A stretch of 64,000 nucleotides of DNA from Aneurinibacillus sp. Ricciae_BoGa-3 (GCF_028421645.1 NZ_CP116887.1:3226001-3290000), one strand, 5' to 3'. Counted from the stretch's first letter, positions 8,504-17,466 are shown. Notes: generated by a model not told the origin, from the sequence alone. Numbers and translations are program-made.

Positions 8504-9080
8504 TACATTGTTGTTTAGATTCATGAATTTCTTTTTGAGTAAATAAGAAGATTGCTCTTTCCCAAGTTTGTTCCCTGCCCATTCATTGAGTTCATTTTAT
8601 TGTTGGTTGCAAAGTATACGTACTTTGGTTCTAATGAATTTAAAATCCGTATACAGCTTTAGTAGTCCGTTGAAGAAGTCCTACTTTTAGGGTTGGCTAA
8701 TTACGGAACCAACAAGGCAGCAAGTGTCTCCCTCATGGGCGCCGAGGCATACGCCATTGAGCCAGCTTTCGGGAAAATAACGGTTCCTTAAATTTCAAGA
8801 AATAGCTTTATCACTGTTTTGCTGCGGTGAAGTAAATCAAAGGCCGGTACCACATAACACCCTGGTGCAACCCGTAGCCAGCTTACTGATTCATAAAAAA
8901 CACCATCCTTTGCATAAAGCTTGTAAAGGATGGTGTTGATCGTTTTGGGATATAATTTGCCATAGTCTGATGGCAATTGATGGACATTACAAAGATTTTT
9001 CTGTCCAAGTTTTTAAAGTTGACTTTTAATTCCAACTGAAGTGAGCCAATTGTTGTAAATATACAGCTTAATTTATAGGC
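8504..9080. other. Intergenic stretch with a coding-like scrap
   Basis: On the plus strand, 8680-8791 reads without stops as a short protein tail (LLGLANYGTNKAASVSLMG...FGKITVP, then TAA). It has no start and looks like the remnant of a lost gene that I cannot identify. No other supported gene was found. Confidence 0.35.
8894..8937 (-). terminator. Strong hairpin terminator
   Basis: A perfect 13-bp stem (AACACCATCCTTT with AAAGGATGGTGTT) is followed on the minus strand by TTTTTT. The gene it served is not evident; the nearest upstream minus-strand gene is fabF2. Confidence 0.7.
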
Positions 9081-9173
9081 TTTAAGGGTCGCCTGCAGGC
9101 TGACACCTCGTATGTTAACAGGAGGTACTTTTTTTATCGAACCTCAAATTTTCCCTTAACAGGAATGCTCCTT
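9081..9173. repeat. Orphan copy of IS110 non-coding end, 93 bp
   Basis: Identical over 93 bp to 21475-21567, which lies immediately upstream of the IS110-type recombinase gene. No recombinase is attached here. It contains the palindrome GCCTGCAGGC, a hairpin GAGGT/ACCTC around a T-run, and two AACAGGA motifs. In the IS110 family this end encodes the bridge RNA. Confidence 0.85.
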
Positions 9174-9247
9174 TTTATAATTATCTGTTTCACATAAACA
9201 ATATAAAATATTTAGTTTTGTTCCTCTGTAATGTGTCTTACAAAGCT

Positions 9248-10489
9248 CTATGCATAATTTTTAAAGACTAACGAAACATTGTGACCGCCAAACCCTAATG
9301 AGTTACTCAAAACAACCTGAACATTTGCTTGTCTCGCCTGATTTGGGACATAATCTAAGTCCAATTCTTTGTCAGGTGTTTCGTAATTGATGGTAGGAGG
9401 TAAAACACCTTTTTTTATAGCGAGAATTGAAAAAATCGCTTCAATTGCACCGGCAGCTCCAAGTACATGTCCTGTCATGGACTTTGTAGAGCTGACCGCC
9501 AATTGATAAGCGTGTTCTCCAAAGACAGACTTAATGGCCTGTGTTTCATATAAATCATTGTAATACGTGCTTGTTCCGTGAGCGTTAATATAATCTACAT
9601 CTTCTGGATGCAACCCGGCGTCTTGAAGAGCGATTGTCATCGCTCTCGCTCCCCCCTCTCCACCAGGTGCCGGTGTGGTGATATGATGAGCATCACCCGT
9701 AGCTCCGTACCCTACGATTTCGCCGTAAATGTTTGCATTGCGGGATACGGCCGATTCCCGGCTTTCTAAAATCAAGATGCCTGCACCTTCTCCCATAACA
9801 AACCCATCGCGATTTTTATCAAATGGTCGACTCGCCGTTCGTGGGTCAGGATTGGTGCTAAGTGCCGTCATGCTCGAAAAACCTGCCAAAGCCATATCTG
9901 TAATTGGTGCTTCCGCGCCTCCTGCAATCATCACATCGGCGTCCCCTCGTTCAATTACTTTATAGGCGTCGCCGATCGAGTTTGCTCCGGATGCACAAGC
10001 GGTTACTGTGCATGTGGTGATCCCTTTTGCCCCAACCATAATCGATACTTGTCCGGAAGCCATGTCTGGAATCATCATCGGAACAAAAAACGGACTTACT
10101 CGTTTATACCCTTTTTCATAAAACTTCCTAAATTGCTCCTCGTAGGTTTCCATTCCGCCGATACCTGTCCCAATCCAAACGCCGACACGTTCCGGATTGA
10201 TATTTTCGCCGATTATGATATCGGCGTCTTTCAGAGCCTCTAATGTGGCCACAACCGCAAATTGTGTGAAACGGTCCATTTTTCTTGCTTCTTTTGCTTT
10301 TAAATAGTCGACAGAATTAAAATTTTTTACTTCCCCTGCTACTTTCGTAGGAAAATTGGTGGCATCCCGTCGTGTCAGCGGCCCAATACCTGAACAGCCT
10401 TCTACCACCCCTTTCCAAGAACTTCTAACGTTATTACCTAAAGGGGTAATCATTCCCATGCCAGTAATAACAACACGCTGTTTTTTCAT
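9248..10489 (-). CDS. fabF: Accessory beta-ketoacyl-ACP synthase II
   Basis: Elongating condensing enzyme of type II fatty acid synthesis, 413 residues (normal length). The Cys-His-His triad is intact: TACASG (C165), NAHGTST (H304) and [11 protein letters not shown] (H341). A second, clearly different fabF is in the core cluster at 38.6 kb. This copy starts 3 nt after fabH2, with GGGGGAAAT inside the fabH2 end as ribosome site. The fabH-fabF pairing without other fab genes is the Bacillus fabHA-fabF arrangement, whereas the host has fabH in the plsX cluster, so this pair was probably acquired. It may provide an inhibitor-resistant or differently regulated enzyme (inference). Confidence 0.93.
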   Translation of the reverse strand: MKKQRVVITGMGMITPLGNNVRSSWKGVVEGCSGIGPLTRRDATNFPTKVAGEVKNFNSVDYLKAKEARKMDRFTQFAVVATLEALKDADIIIGENINPERVGVWIGTGIGGMETYEEQFRKFYEKGYKRVSPFFVPMMIPDMASGQVSIMVGAKGITTCTVTACASGANSIGDAYKVIERGDADVMIAGGAEAPITDMALAGFSSMTALSTNPDPRTASRPFDKNRDGFVMGEGAGILILESRESAVSRNANIYGEIVGYGATGDAHHITTPAPGGEGGARAMTIALQDAGLHPEDVDYINAHGTSTYYNDLYETQAIKSVFGEHAYQLAVSSTKSMTGHVLGAAGAIEAIFSILAIKKGVLPPTINYETPDKELDLDYVPNQARQANVQVVLSNSLGFGGHNVSLVFKNYA

Positions 10490-10492
10490 CTA

Positions 10493-11428
10493 TTATTTCC
10501 CCCATTTCATCGCTAGACTAGCCCATGTTAAGCCTCCGCCAAATCCGACGAAAACCAATGTATCCCCATCTTTAATCGTTCCTTTGTTCAATTCATGAGC
10601 AAGACTTAATGGAATGGAAGCGGATGACGTATTTCCATATTGATTGACAGTAACAGAAAACTTATCCTTTCTCATTCCCAATTTTTCTTGAGCTGCTTCA
10701 ATAATACGGATGTTGGCTTGATGAGGGATAATCATATCAATATCTTCTGTGGAAAGATCGGCTTGTTCCATCACATGCAGGACAGCATCAGGCATTTTAC
10801 GAACAGCAAACTTAAACACTTCTCGTCCGTTCATTTCAATATTTTCATCCTTGAAAAGGTGCTTTTCACCACTTCCATCAGCGCCAAGTTCAAAAGATAA
10901 TATTCCTTTGTCATCACTAACAGGCCCCATAACAACTGCTCCCGCACCATCACCGAACAGAACGGCGGTGTTACGATCACTCCAATCGACAATGCGAGAA
11001 AGTTTTTCTGCACCAATAACTAAAATGTATCGGTAAGCGCCTGTTTCGATAAATTGTTTCGCTGTGACCATCCCATAGATAAAACCAGAACAGGCAGCAC
11101 TAAGATCCATAGCCCCTATTTTTTTTGCTCCTAACTTCTCCTGAACTAAACAGGCCGTGGAAGGAAACGAAAAATCCGGAGTTGCCGTTGCCACTAAAAT
11201 CAAATCAATATTTTTTGCTAATACCCCAGCATCCTTGATTGCCTTTTTGGCTGCAATAGTAGCCATATCAGATGTATTTTCATTCTCCGATGCAAGATGC
11301 CTTGTCTCGATTCCCGTCCTCGTTCGAATCCATTCATCAGAGGTATCCATCATTTTTTCTAAATCAAAATTGGTAAGCGTCTTTTCAGGGACATAAACAC
11401 CTAACCCCAGTATACCGGCATGAATCAT
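10493..11428 (-). CDS. fabH: Accessory beta-ketoacyl-ACP synthase III
   Basis: Initiating condensing enzyme joining acyl-CoA to malonyl-ACP. At 311 residues it is normal size, with the Cys-His-Asn triad in SAACSGF (C113), IPHQANIR (H236) and QYGNTSSAS (N266) and the C-terminal GFGGGLTWA loop. The ATG at 11428 has AAAGGAGAATGAA upstream. It is first gene of the fabH2-fabF2 unit, about 100 bp downstream of a TetR-type operator (11533-11552). It differs at many positions from the core FabH at 41.9 kb, so it is not a recent local duplication. Confidence 0.93.
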   Translation of the reverse strand: MIHAGILGLGVYVPEKTLTNFDLEKMMDTSDEWIRTRTGIETRHLASENENTSDMATIAAKKAIKDAGVLAKNIDLILVATATPDFSFPSTACLVQEKLGAKKIGAMDLSAACSGFIYGMVTAKQFIETGAYRYILVIGAEKLSRIVDWSDRNTAVLFGDGAGAVVMGPVSDDKGILSFELGADGSGEKHLFKDENIEMNGREVFKFAVRKMPDAVLHVMEQADLSTEDIDMIIPHQANIRIIEAAQEKLGMRKDKFSVTVNQYGNTSSASIPLSLAHELNKGTIKDGDTLVFVGFGGGLTWASLAMKWGK

Positions 11429-11532
11429 TTCATTCTCCTTTTATATAAGCTCTAATTTTATGGCCTCATTCCAATTTACGATTCAAAAAGATTAAAATAC
11501 AGCCTGTATTAGCTGTATTTTAATCTCAACCA

Positions 11533-11552
11533 TGTACCAACTATCCGGTACA
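11533..11552. promoter_or_regulatory. Putative TetR operator upstream of fabH2-fabF2
   Basis: Imperfect palindrome TGTACCAACTATCCGGTACA. Its left half matches the half-site of the perfect 32-bp palindrome at 12629-12660 in 9 of 10 positions. It sits between the FrnE-like gene and fabH2, where it could control fabH2-fabF2 separately. Confidence 0.7.
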
Positions 11553-11571
11553 ATTTTAGTAAAGTATAGGC

Positions 11572-12240
11572 TTATGATGGAAAATTGCAACCTTCAGGCC
11601 CACAAGCATTCACTTCTGATACCTTATCCTTCTCGTTCCGTTGATTTTTTTCGTTATCAACCGTATCAATCAAACGTTCCAACATCGACACCGGTTGTGC
11701 GCCTACTGACATATACTCACCGTATATAAAAGTTGGGACCCCAGTAACACCGAGTTGTCTTGCATCTTCAATAGAACGAAGCACTTGTGGCAAATATACT
11801 TCCTGTTTAATCGCCGTACGGAACTTTTCTCCATCAAGGCCTATTGTAGATGCGATATTCACAAGTACGTCCAGGTCACCAATGTCTTGACCATCAACCC
11901 AATATGCCTTAAAGACTGCCTCATGATATTCGTTCGTTTTGCCGTATTCTTTTGCAAATTCCAACCCCATCAATGCTTTTCGTGATTCACTCGTTACGGT
12001 GGTAAGAACATCCGTTTTCATTTGAATATCATATTTTTGGGCCAATCGGTTTAAGCTTTCTTGAGCTTGCTGCATATAGGAACTGTTTGGATCGGGTTGC
12101 CCTTCTGGATGAAGTTCAAATTCTCGCCATTCAATTTCTAAATCGGGATATTTGTTTGATAAACGCTCAGCATTTACTTTACCAATGTAACAAAACGGAC
12201 AGATAAAATCAGAATAGACGATGAGTTTTCGGTTTGACAT
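11572..12240 (-). CDS. FrnE-like DsbA-family oxidoreductase
   Basis: Thioredoxin-fold protein of the DsbA/FrnE/HCCA isomerase type. It has a CPFC active site near the N-terminus (YSDFICPFCYIGKVNAERL), a helical insertion (60-160), and GVTGVPTFIYGEY with the cis-proline VPTF. There is no signal peptide, so it is cytoplasmic. The tail carries another cysteine pair, ACGPEGCNFPS. Such proteins are often induced by electrophiles or antibiotics. It follows the Dabb gene and precedes fabH2 on the same strand; the whole group is flanked by TetR operators. The ATG at 12240 has AAGGAGAAAG upstream. Confidence 0.85.
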   Translation of the reverse strand: MSNRKLIVYSDFICPFCYIGKVNAERLSNKYPDLEIEWREFELHPEGQPDPNSSYMQQAQESLNRLAQKYDIQMKTDVLTTVTSESRKALMGLEFAKEYGKTNEYHEAVFKAYWVDGQDIGDLDVLVNIASTIGLDGEKFRTAIKQEVYLPQVLRSIEDARQLGVTGVPTFIYGEYMSVGAQPVSMLERLIDTVDNEKNQRNEKDKVSEVNACGPEGCNFPS

Positions 12241-12281
12241 ACTTCATCTTTCTCCTTTTCACATTATTTTTTTTCTAAAGT

Positions 12282-12575
12282 TTAGATTTCAAAATCGACA
12301 ATTATAAGATCGGTCAATCCAATTTCCTTTAAATAAGCGACAAGTGCTTGATGTTTCGGATGTGGACCATATGCTTCCAAAGCTTCTTTCGTTTCAAGAC
12401 GGACAGTAAGGCCAATCTCAAAACCTTGATTACTTGTTGAAAAATTGTAGTTGCTTTGCAAATCTAAAATTCCAGGTATTTCGTGTTTTAGGTTCTTTAT
12501 TTTATGAATGGCTTCATCTTTTTGATCTTTTTGGGTTCCCTCACTAAACTTGAATAAAACTATATGTTCAACCAT
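12282..12575 (-). CDS. Dabb-domain (stress-responsive alpha/beta barrel) protein
   Basis: A 97-residue ferredoxin-like dimeric barrel protein: MVEHIVLFKF at the start, the conserved GILDLQSNYNFS stretch and the HPKHQALVAYL helix typical of the Dabb family. Related proteins act on polyketide-like aromatics or are stress-induced; no specific reaction can be assigned. It is the first gene after the perfect TetR-type palindrome, 41 bp upstream of the FrnE-like gene. AAGGAGAAAAG precedes the ATG. Confidence 0.85.
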   Translation of the reverse strand: MVEHIVLFKFSEGTQKDQKDEAIHKIKNLKHEIPGILDLQSNYNFSTSNQGFEIGLTVRLETKEALEAYGPHPKHQALVAYLKEIGLTDLIIVDFEI

Positions 12576-12628
12576 ATCTTCTTTTCTCCTTAATTTTTTA
12601 GATTTTATTTTTCAAACTAACAATTAAC

Positions 12629-12660
12629 TATATTTGTACCAACCGGTTGGTACAAATATA
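12629..12660. promoter_or_regulatory. Perfect 32-bp palindrome, main TetR operator
   Basis: Every base of the left half (12629-12644, ending TTTGTACCAACC) is mirrored by the right half (12645-12660, GGTTGGTACAAA and so on). It lies 54 bp upstream of the Dabb gene, in the promoter zone of the Dabb-FrnE unit. The same half-site TGTACC occurs at 11533-11552, and TACCAG/TTGGTACA at the TetR gene's own promoter. Confidence 0.85.
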
Positions 12661-12936
12661 CCGAAATTGAATCCATTTTGTCAAACTTTATTTTTAACTA
12701 TTGTAGTTGTCCCTGCTCTCGATAAAGTCACATGCAATTATCGTTGCAATTGCTCCATCAAAGGGATGGGTTATAATCTGACGAAGCTTTCTGTGTTAAA
12801 TCCCCAGATCAAATATCCCAGGGGATAGCGGTTCCATTTCCTCTTGGTTATGATATACCCATTTATCCCTTTTCTGTTAAATAAATTACAAACAGTTTTT
12901 CTTAAAATTAACTAGTTACTCCTTTAATAATCGCTT

Positions 12937-13071
12937 TTAAATGTGCTGACCGAGGTCCAAAAAAAGCTCCTCATATTTTTTAATGTCTGAATGAAGATTT
13001 GCATCAATGATTATCCTACCATAAGTCGGTTCATCGATAATAAATTCATCATTGATTATATATTCTTTCAT
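12937..13071 (-). CDS. Small hypothetical open frame (44 aa)
   Basis: The frame begins MKEYIINDEFIIDEPTYG and ends LFLDLGQHI, with an acidic, protein-like composition. No family was recognised, and there is no strong ribosome site directly upstream. It could be the remnant of a longer gene. An 18-bp palindrome lies 65 bp upstream (13136-13153). It may be spurious. Confidence 0.3.
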   Translation of the reverse strand: MKEYIINDEFIIDEPTYGRIIIDANLHSDIKKYEELFLDLGQHI

Positions 13072-13135
13072 CTGTATTCATACGGAAGCTACTATTTTTG
13101 GCCTTTTCGTTTCTCCACTCAATAATAATTTGACT

Positions 13136-13153
13136 GGAGACCGACTGGTCTCC
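13136..13153. promoter_or_regulatory. Palindrome GGAGACCGACTGGTCTCC
   Basis: A perfect 7-bp inverted repeat around GACT that overlaps the last base of the tetR stop codon. The core AGACCGACTGGTCT has the look of a different TetR-family operator (LmrA/QacR-like), unlike the TGTACC boxes nearby. It could also act as a weak hairpin at the end of tetR. Confidence 0.45.
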
Positions 13154-13725
13154 TAATGAGATAGTTGAAATTTTGCTCTTATAACTTCTATAATATTTAT
13201 TAGAATTTGCATGTCTTGTTTGTTTTTTTTCAATAAAATAGCTCCTTCAATCATAGCCACAATGGCTTGTGCATATTTTTCGGTGTCTATATCTTGTTTT
13301 AGCTCTCCGCGTTCAATCATTTCATCCAAGACGTTTTTTAATGCGTAAATCCAATGGTGAAAAACTTCATCAATTTTAATTCGAAATTCCTCATCATGCT
13401 CACTCATTTCAAGAGCAAGGTTTCCGATTGGACAACCACTATTTGTTTGATTGTGAAAACATAAAGCCCAATCCAGCATCTTACATAGCTTTTCTTTCGG
13501 TTTTTTGGATGATTGCAGTATATTTATTACCAATTGATGATTCCATTCATCAACTAAATCATGTACCACAGCTAAACCAAGATCGTGCTTTGAAGAAAAA
13601 TAATGATAAAACTGCCCCTTACCTATTTCAGCTGCTTCAAGAACATCATTAATTGTTGTGGCTTGATAGCCTTTCGAATGGATTAGTTCTTTAGTGGTTT
13701 CAATAATCTTGTTTTTTTTCGACAT
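13153..13725 (-). CDS. TetR-family repressor
   Basis: Predicted ligand-responsive repressor of the Dabb-FrnE and fabH2-fabF2 units. The N-terminal HTH reads HSKGYQATTINDVLEAAEIG then KGQFYHYFSSKHDL. The C-terminal ligand domain has SGCPIGNLALEMSEHD, as in a large group of drug- or electrophile-responsive TetR proteins. The ATG at 13723-13725 (MSKKNKI) is preceded by AGAGGAG; a longer frame to 13794 lacks a ribosome site and would cover the operator. It is probably autoregulated through 13743-13762. The natural ligand is unknown. Confidence 0.88.
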   Translation of the reverse strand: MSKKNKIIETTKELIHSKGYQATTINDVLEAAEIGKGQFYHYFSSKHDLGLAVVHDLVDEWNHQLVINILQSSKKPKEKLCKMLDWALCFHNQTNSGCPIGNLALEMSEHDEEFRIKIDEVFHHWIYALKNVLDEMIERGELKQDIDTEKYAQAIVAMIEGAILLKKNKQDMQILINIIEVIRAKFQLSH

Positions 13726-13742
13726 CAAAAACTCCTCTTTTC

Positions 13743-13762
13743 TTAACCTACCAGTTGGTACA
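13743..13762. promoter_or_regulatory. Putative TetR operator at its own promoter
   Basis: TTAACCTACCAGTTGGTACA. The right half matches the 12629-12660 half-site in 9 of 10 positions and the left half in 7 of 10. It lies 18 bp upstream of the chosen tetR start, as expected for autorepression. Confidence 0.65.
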
Positions 13763-14709
13763 GTTAATATAACAGATATCCATAGTGTCGTCAAACTGAA
13801 GTTTTAAATCGCCAACCCAAAATAATGCTAGGTGAATTTTAATTTTCCTTTGTTCATAAATCTCTCCCATACCCTTCTTTTCATTCACTCATGGTTGATA
13901 AGAAAACAGGTTATTATTTAAGAACGAAAGGCTGGATTCGATATGACAGTAGCAGAAATACAGCATTGTATCTCCGAATGCCCGTCTGTATGGAAGCATG
14001 TAATTTTTGTTACGGGACATGCCTCCAAGAAGAAGACACCTTTTAGATCACTTTATGCTTTGTCACAGCTTCTTGTTTCCATAGAAGGTCTTACCGGATT
14101 TTCATACATTTATCCATGCATCTCTCTGTATGTATTTCCCCATTTATCTCATTTTTGGAGTTGATCGATTCGCTTCATAATCAACTGTACCTGAGAATAT
14201 AGATCTATACGTGATTTCCAATCCATTGGTTTGATGACCTCATTTTTAATCTGTTCCTTAACTGATATGAACGAAACTGTCAAGGCCCCATAACTAAAGG
14301 GTTTTAAAATCAGTTTTCATTCCACTGATGGACATGGTTATCCTTTCTTTAACTTACAGACCCATCATCCTTTCTCGCTGTGTTTGTCAAGGGCGTCTTT
14401 TGCCCTTGATAAACGAACAGTCGGGAAAGGATATCTTTTTAAAAGTAGAAGAAAGAAAATCTTAAAACCTTGGCACGAAGACAAAGGACACTGACGGCGG
14501 TTAACAGTCTGATATGCGCGGGTTGGCTACCGCATTTCAATCCGATCCGTCACAGAGCTGCCTCGGACTAACGGCGCACGCTCGGTAATGTAACGCCTAG
14601 TGCATAGTTAAGAGTGAGGGTTTTCCTTACCGGGGCTTCGCCTTCGAGCCAAACCTTCAAAATCTCTTTTTTAGTTTAAAAGACAAGGGGTTGCTGATTA
14701 CGCAGACGA
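13763..14709. other. Gene-poor stretch with decayed coding scraps
   Basis: The minus strand at 14149 to about 14310 reads as a C-terminal scrap (TVSFISVKEQ..., ...KPMDWKSRIDLYSQVQ, ...KRIDQLQK, stop) that I cannot place in a family. 14460-14700 may belong to the end of the IS110-type remnant that follows. A 73-codon plus-strand frame at 13943 lacks a ribosome site and homology signal. An inverted repeat TCAAGGGCG/TGCCCTTGA lies at about 14388. Confidence 0.35.
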
Positions 14710-14856
14710 TTATGCAGCGTTAAACTCTTCGAGTTTCTTTTTCTCAATGGCACATCCAATGGCCCAAATAAACCCAATCAATTCTCGAGCGACCGCGAAG
14801 GACAGAGACTGCGTACTGCACAGCTTGTGTAGACACGCCAACCGTGGGTACCACGG
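14710..14856 (-). pseudogene. C-terminal scrap of an IS110/IS1111-type transposase
   Basis: An uninterrupted frame ends TQSLSFAVARELIGFIWAIG and then CAIEKKKLEEFNAA before TAA, the characteristic tail (ARELxGFIWAI) of IS110/IS116/IS902 recombinases. The rest of the gene is absent. It is a different element from the truncated IS110 gene at 20.6 kb, whose tail is different. Confidence 0.65.
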
Positions 14857-14971
14857 GGCTGGCCTGCTTATCATCTTCGCCTGGTAGGGCGTTCAGCGCA
14901 GGAATCTCGTTACTTCAGTGACGAGAGGTTCAATAAGTATAGATTTGATCACCTATTAAAGGAGAATTGGC

Positions 14972-15262
14972 ATGGAAGAAAAAGTTCTCCATACACATGA
15001 TGTTAAGTTTGTTTATTGGCATGTCCAAGGCCCTCCACATAGACATATGTACTCTACGAGGACGTCATTTAATGATCGTCATACTCACTTAATGAGTGGG
15101 GTAACCTCATTTGATGACGGTCATGTTCATTATTATAGGGGAGCAATCGGACGTGCCATCCCTTTACCAGACGGTGGACATATACATGAATTTGCAGGTA
15201 AAACTTCAATTACTAATAGGCATACCCATTCCTATTATGAAAGAACAGGTAAAGACTATTGA
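14972..15262 (+). CDS. YmaF-family histidine-rich protein
   Basis: A 96-residue protein with four repeats of the pattern H-x-H within a short beta-like unit (LHTHDVKF, PHRHMYSTRTS, RHTHLMSGVTS, GHVHYYRGAIG, GHIHEFAGKTS, RHTHSYYERTG), matching the YmaF family of sporeformers. The function is unknown; the paired histidines suggest metal binding. The ATG at 14972 follows AAAGGAGAATTGGC. It is the only intact plus-strand gene in this stretch and is followed 140 bp later by the ISL3 element. Confidence 0.85.
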   Translation: MEEKVLHTHDVKFVYWHVQGPPHRHMYSTRTSFNDRHTHLMSGVTSFDDGHVHYYRGAIGRAIPLPDGGHIHEFAGKTSITNRHTHSYYERTGKDY

Positions 15263-15402
15263 TCACTCCCTTTATTAACATGGTTATTTCGGGTAGTTAA
15301 TTTGTTGTCTTCCATCCCTTTCTCTACCAGTTATGCAACTACTATTGTTGTTATAGTTTCAAATAATTATTTTTTATGCAAAAAAAATATAATTTGTAAT
15401 GA

Positions 15403-16773
15403 GGGTCTACACCAAAATCTGTTCTTGACATAGAAAAATAAAAAAACATCTGTATCTCTATTATGCTGAAAGTACCACCCATCAACGTAACGAGGTATAC
15501 AGATGCACTCTCAGTTTATCAATTTTTTATTAAACATACCAGAATTAATTGTTTCCCATGTACGTGAAGAAAATCCTGTTGTACTTTTACTGGATGTGGA
15601 GCCGACGGCTCCTATTCAACCTTGCCCTTGTTGCCATTCTGCCGGACATGTGATTCGCCGTGGGATTGCTTATACACGAAAAGTACGTCATCTTCCCGCA
15701 TTTGGCCGTATTGTTTTTCTTATGCTTCCGGCTATTCGTATGACATGCACGAACTGTGATCTCTCATTTGTCTGTCGTTACTCATGCGTTGCGCCTGAAA
15801 ACGATACACCCAAGCTTTTGAAGATACTTTGGCTTCTCACGTTCTAGGTGCAACGGTTGTCCATGCAGCCAAACAGACAAAGACACCGGCGACTACCATT
15901 GAACGGGTTTTCAAAAAGTGGATGGAAAAAGAAAGTCCGCGTCTGCAAACAGAATGTATCCAAGCGGCTTCTCAGCGCGAAGGACTTGTCATTGGCATTG
16001 ATGATTTTGCGATTCGTAAAGGACATACCTATAATACAGGCTTGTATGATTTACGAGGAAATACACTTCTCGATGTCATCCCGGGTAGGACGGTAAGCGA
16101 GCTGCGTGCTTATTACCAAGAACACCCCGAATTATTTACGCTTGAACCTGTCGCTGTAGTTATGGATTTAGCTCGTTGTTATCACACTTTTATAACGGAA
16201 GTCTATCCCCGTGCCATACGAATTGCCGATCGTTTTCATGTCAATCGCTATGTCACGAAAACTCTACAGAATGTACGTAAAAGTGTACAAAGTACGCTTT
16301 CTTCTCGTGCGCGTAAACAACTAAAGCAGCATTTTCGTGTTCTTGGCAAACGTAACGAAGATTTAGCGGATCAAGAGCGTGAGCTCTTGAAAGACCTCCT
16401 TCATTACTCACATCTCTTGCGAGATGTGTATGAGTGGAAGGAAGCCTTTATCCAATGGTACGATTGTAGCTCCTCCTTTGCCTATGCCAAACAAGGGTTT
16501 ATACGTTGGTGTAGACAAGGAGAAAAAATCAATCATGCAGCAGTCCAATCTTGTCTGAAAACAATGGAAAACTAGCAAGAAGAAATCTGTAATTATCATC
16601 TTCTTCGTTTTACGAATGCATCTGTTGAAGGTAAAAATAATAAAATCAAAGCTTTGCAACGCCGTCATTACTTCACGCGAAATCTGAAGGGTTACAAACA
16701 AAGGATTTTGTTGGAGTGCAATGAGGAACAAATTACAGGTTAGGTTTTGTCAAGAACATGTTGGTGTAGACCC
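15403..16773 (+). mobile_element. ISL3-family insertion sequence, 1371 bp
   Basis: Inverted ends: the left end GGGTCTACACCAAAATCTG continues GTTCTTGACA, and the right end reversed reads GGGTCTACACCAACATG then TTCTTGACA. Flanking 8-bp direct repeats TGTAATGA (15395-15402 and 16774-16781) are the target duplication size expected for ISL3. The transposase is broken twice, so the copy is not autonomous. Confidence 0.92.
15503..16743 (+). pseudogene. ISL3-family transposase, frameshift plus nonsense
   Basis: The N-terminal zinc-finger region (CPCCHSAGHVIRRG and CTNCDLSF) is in one frame. From about 15800 the rest is in another (FEDTLASHVLGATVV onward, with the DDE residues in GIDDFAIRKGHTYN and AVVMDLARCY). 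The shift is explained by one A missing from the run at 15798-15801. TAG at 16573-16575 interrupts TMEN-QEEICNYH where Trp is expected, after which the sense continues (FTNASVEGKNNKIKALQRR) to 16743. Confidence 0.88.
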
Positions 16774-16794
16774 TGTAATGAACAAGAAAGTAAA

Positions 16795-16828
16795 AAGACC
16801 GATTCTAGTGTTGTTGAGGATCGGTCTT
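16795..16828 (-). terminator. Terminator downstream of truncated aldehyde dehydrogenase
   Basis: Stem AAGACCGAT/ATCGGTCTT with a loop of 16 bases followed by TTTTA on the minus strand. The last codons of the truncated gene run into the stem. Confidence 0.75.
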
Positions 16829-17149
16829 ACTTATTTCTACATTTGCCTTAATACGAGTACTGCCGGATTCCGCAACCAAAAGTTCTACCAGTTCTTCTCT
16901 TCTTTCCTCCAATAATTCGGCTGCTTTTTCCACTATGGCTGATCTTTTATAAGGATTGATTTTTTCCCATTCTGCTTGAGCAGCTCTTGCCGACTCATAC
17001 GCCTCATTGATGTCATCTATATTTGCTAATTTAATTTCTGCAACAGATTCATCATTATAAGGATTTTTATCTACATAAACGTTTTTACCGGATCCTTCTC
17101 TCCATTGACCATTGATAAATTGTTGGCTCCATTGTAGATTATTTTCCAT
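16805..17149 (-). pseudogene. Aldehyde dehydrogenase, N-terminal fragment
   Basis: It encodes the first about 105 residues of an NAD(P)-dependent aldehyde dehydrogenase (QQFINGQWREGSGKNVY, ...NPYNDESVAEI, ...AESGSTRIKANVEIS), then an unrelated tail of nine residues and a stop within a terminator stem. The usual length is about 480 residues, with the catalytic Cys near 280-300, so the fragment is inactive. The ISL3 element begins beyond the terminator, so a separate deletion removed the rest. Confidence 0.85.
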
Positions 17150-17207
17150 ATTAAAAAACCTCTTTCTTACAGTTTATATTCAATATCTGAGATTACTATC
17201 AATTTCC

Positions 17208-17455
17208 TTATGTTTTCGATGCCCAATCAATTACATTTTTAATATTTTAGGGATGCCAAAATTGTATTCAGAGTAGGCGATAAGAAGTGTATCTACTTCT
17301 CGGATGGCGTCTTTATAAAGAAACTATAGCGCCCCGATCGCCTTCAACCTCAATGTTCGGATTATAAGATAGAATACTGAATCTCCATCCTTCTGGTGCT
17401 AGCGTTTGAACTATACGTAGTAGTAACTGATTATATGCTCCTTTACGTAAATTAC
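17208..17455 (-). pseudogene. NADPH-dependent FMN reductase, degraded
   Basis: Two pieces of the flavodoxin-like FMN reductase/azoreductase family are readable in different frames: LRKGAYNQLLLRIVQTLAPEG (the GS-x-R-x-G-S-x-N region near the N-terminus) and, after a frame change near 17300, AIREVDTLLIAYSEYNFGIP then KILKNVIDWAS and a stop at 17208. The middle and the C-terminal third are missing. It lies directly downstream of the Old Yellow Enzyme gene, with which such reductases often share a regulon. Confidence 0.7.
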
Positions 17456-17466
17456 AGTGAATTACT

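Noticed and set aside
8788..8976. 62-codon minus-strand frame
   Set aside because: It is interrupted by a strong hairpin terminator and has no ribosome site or family resemblance.
9248..11428. fabH2-fabF2 as a local duplication of the core fab genes
   Set aside because: The pairs differ at many residues and in gene arrangement, so acquisition or ancient paralogy fits better.
13943..14164. 73-codon plus-strand frame
   Set aside because: No ribosome site and no recognisable family; it overlaps a minus-strand protein tail.
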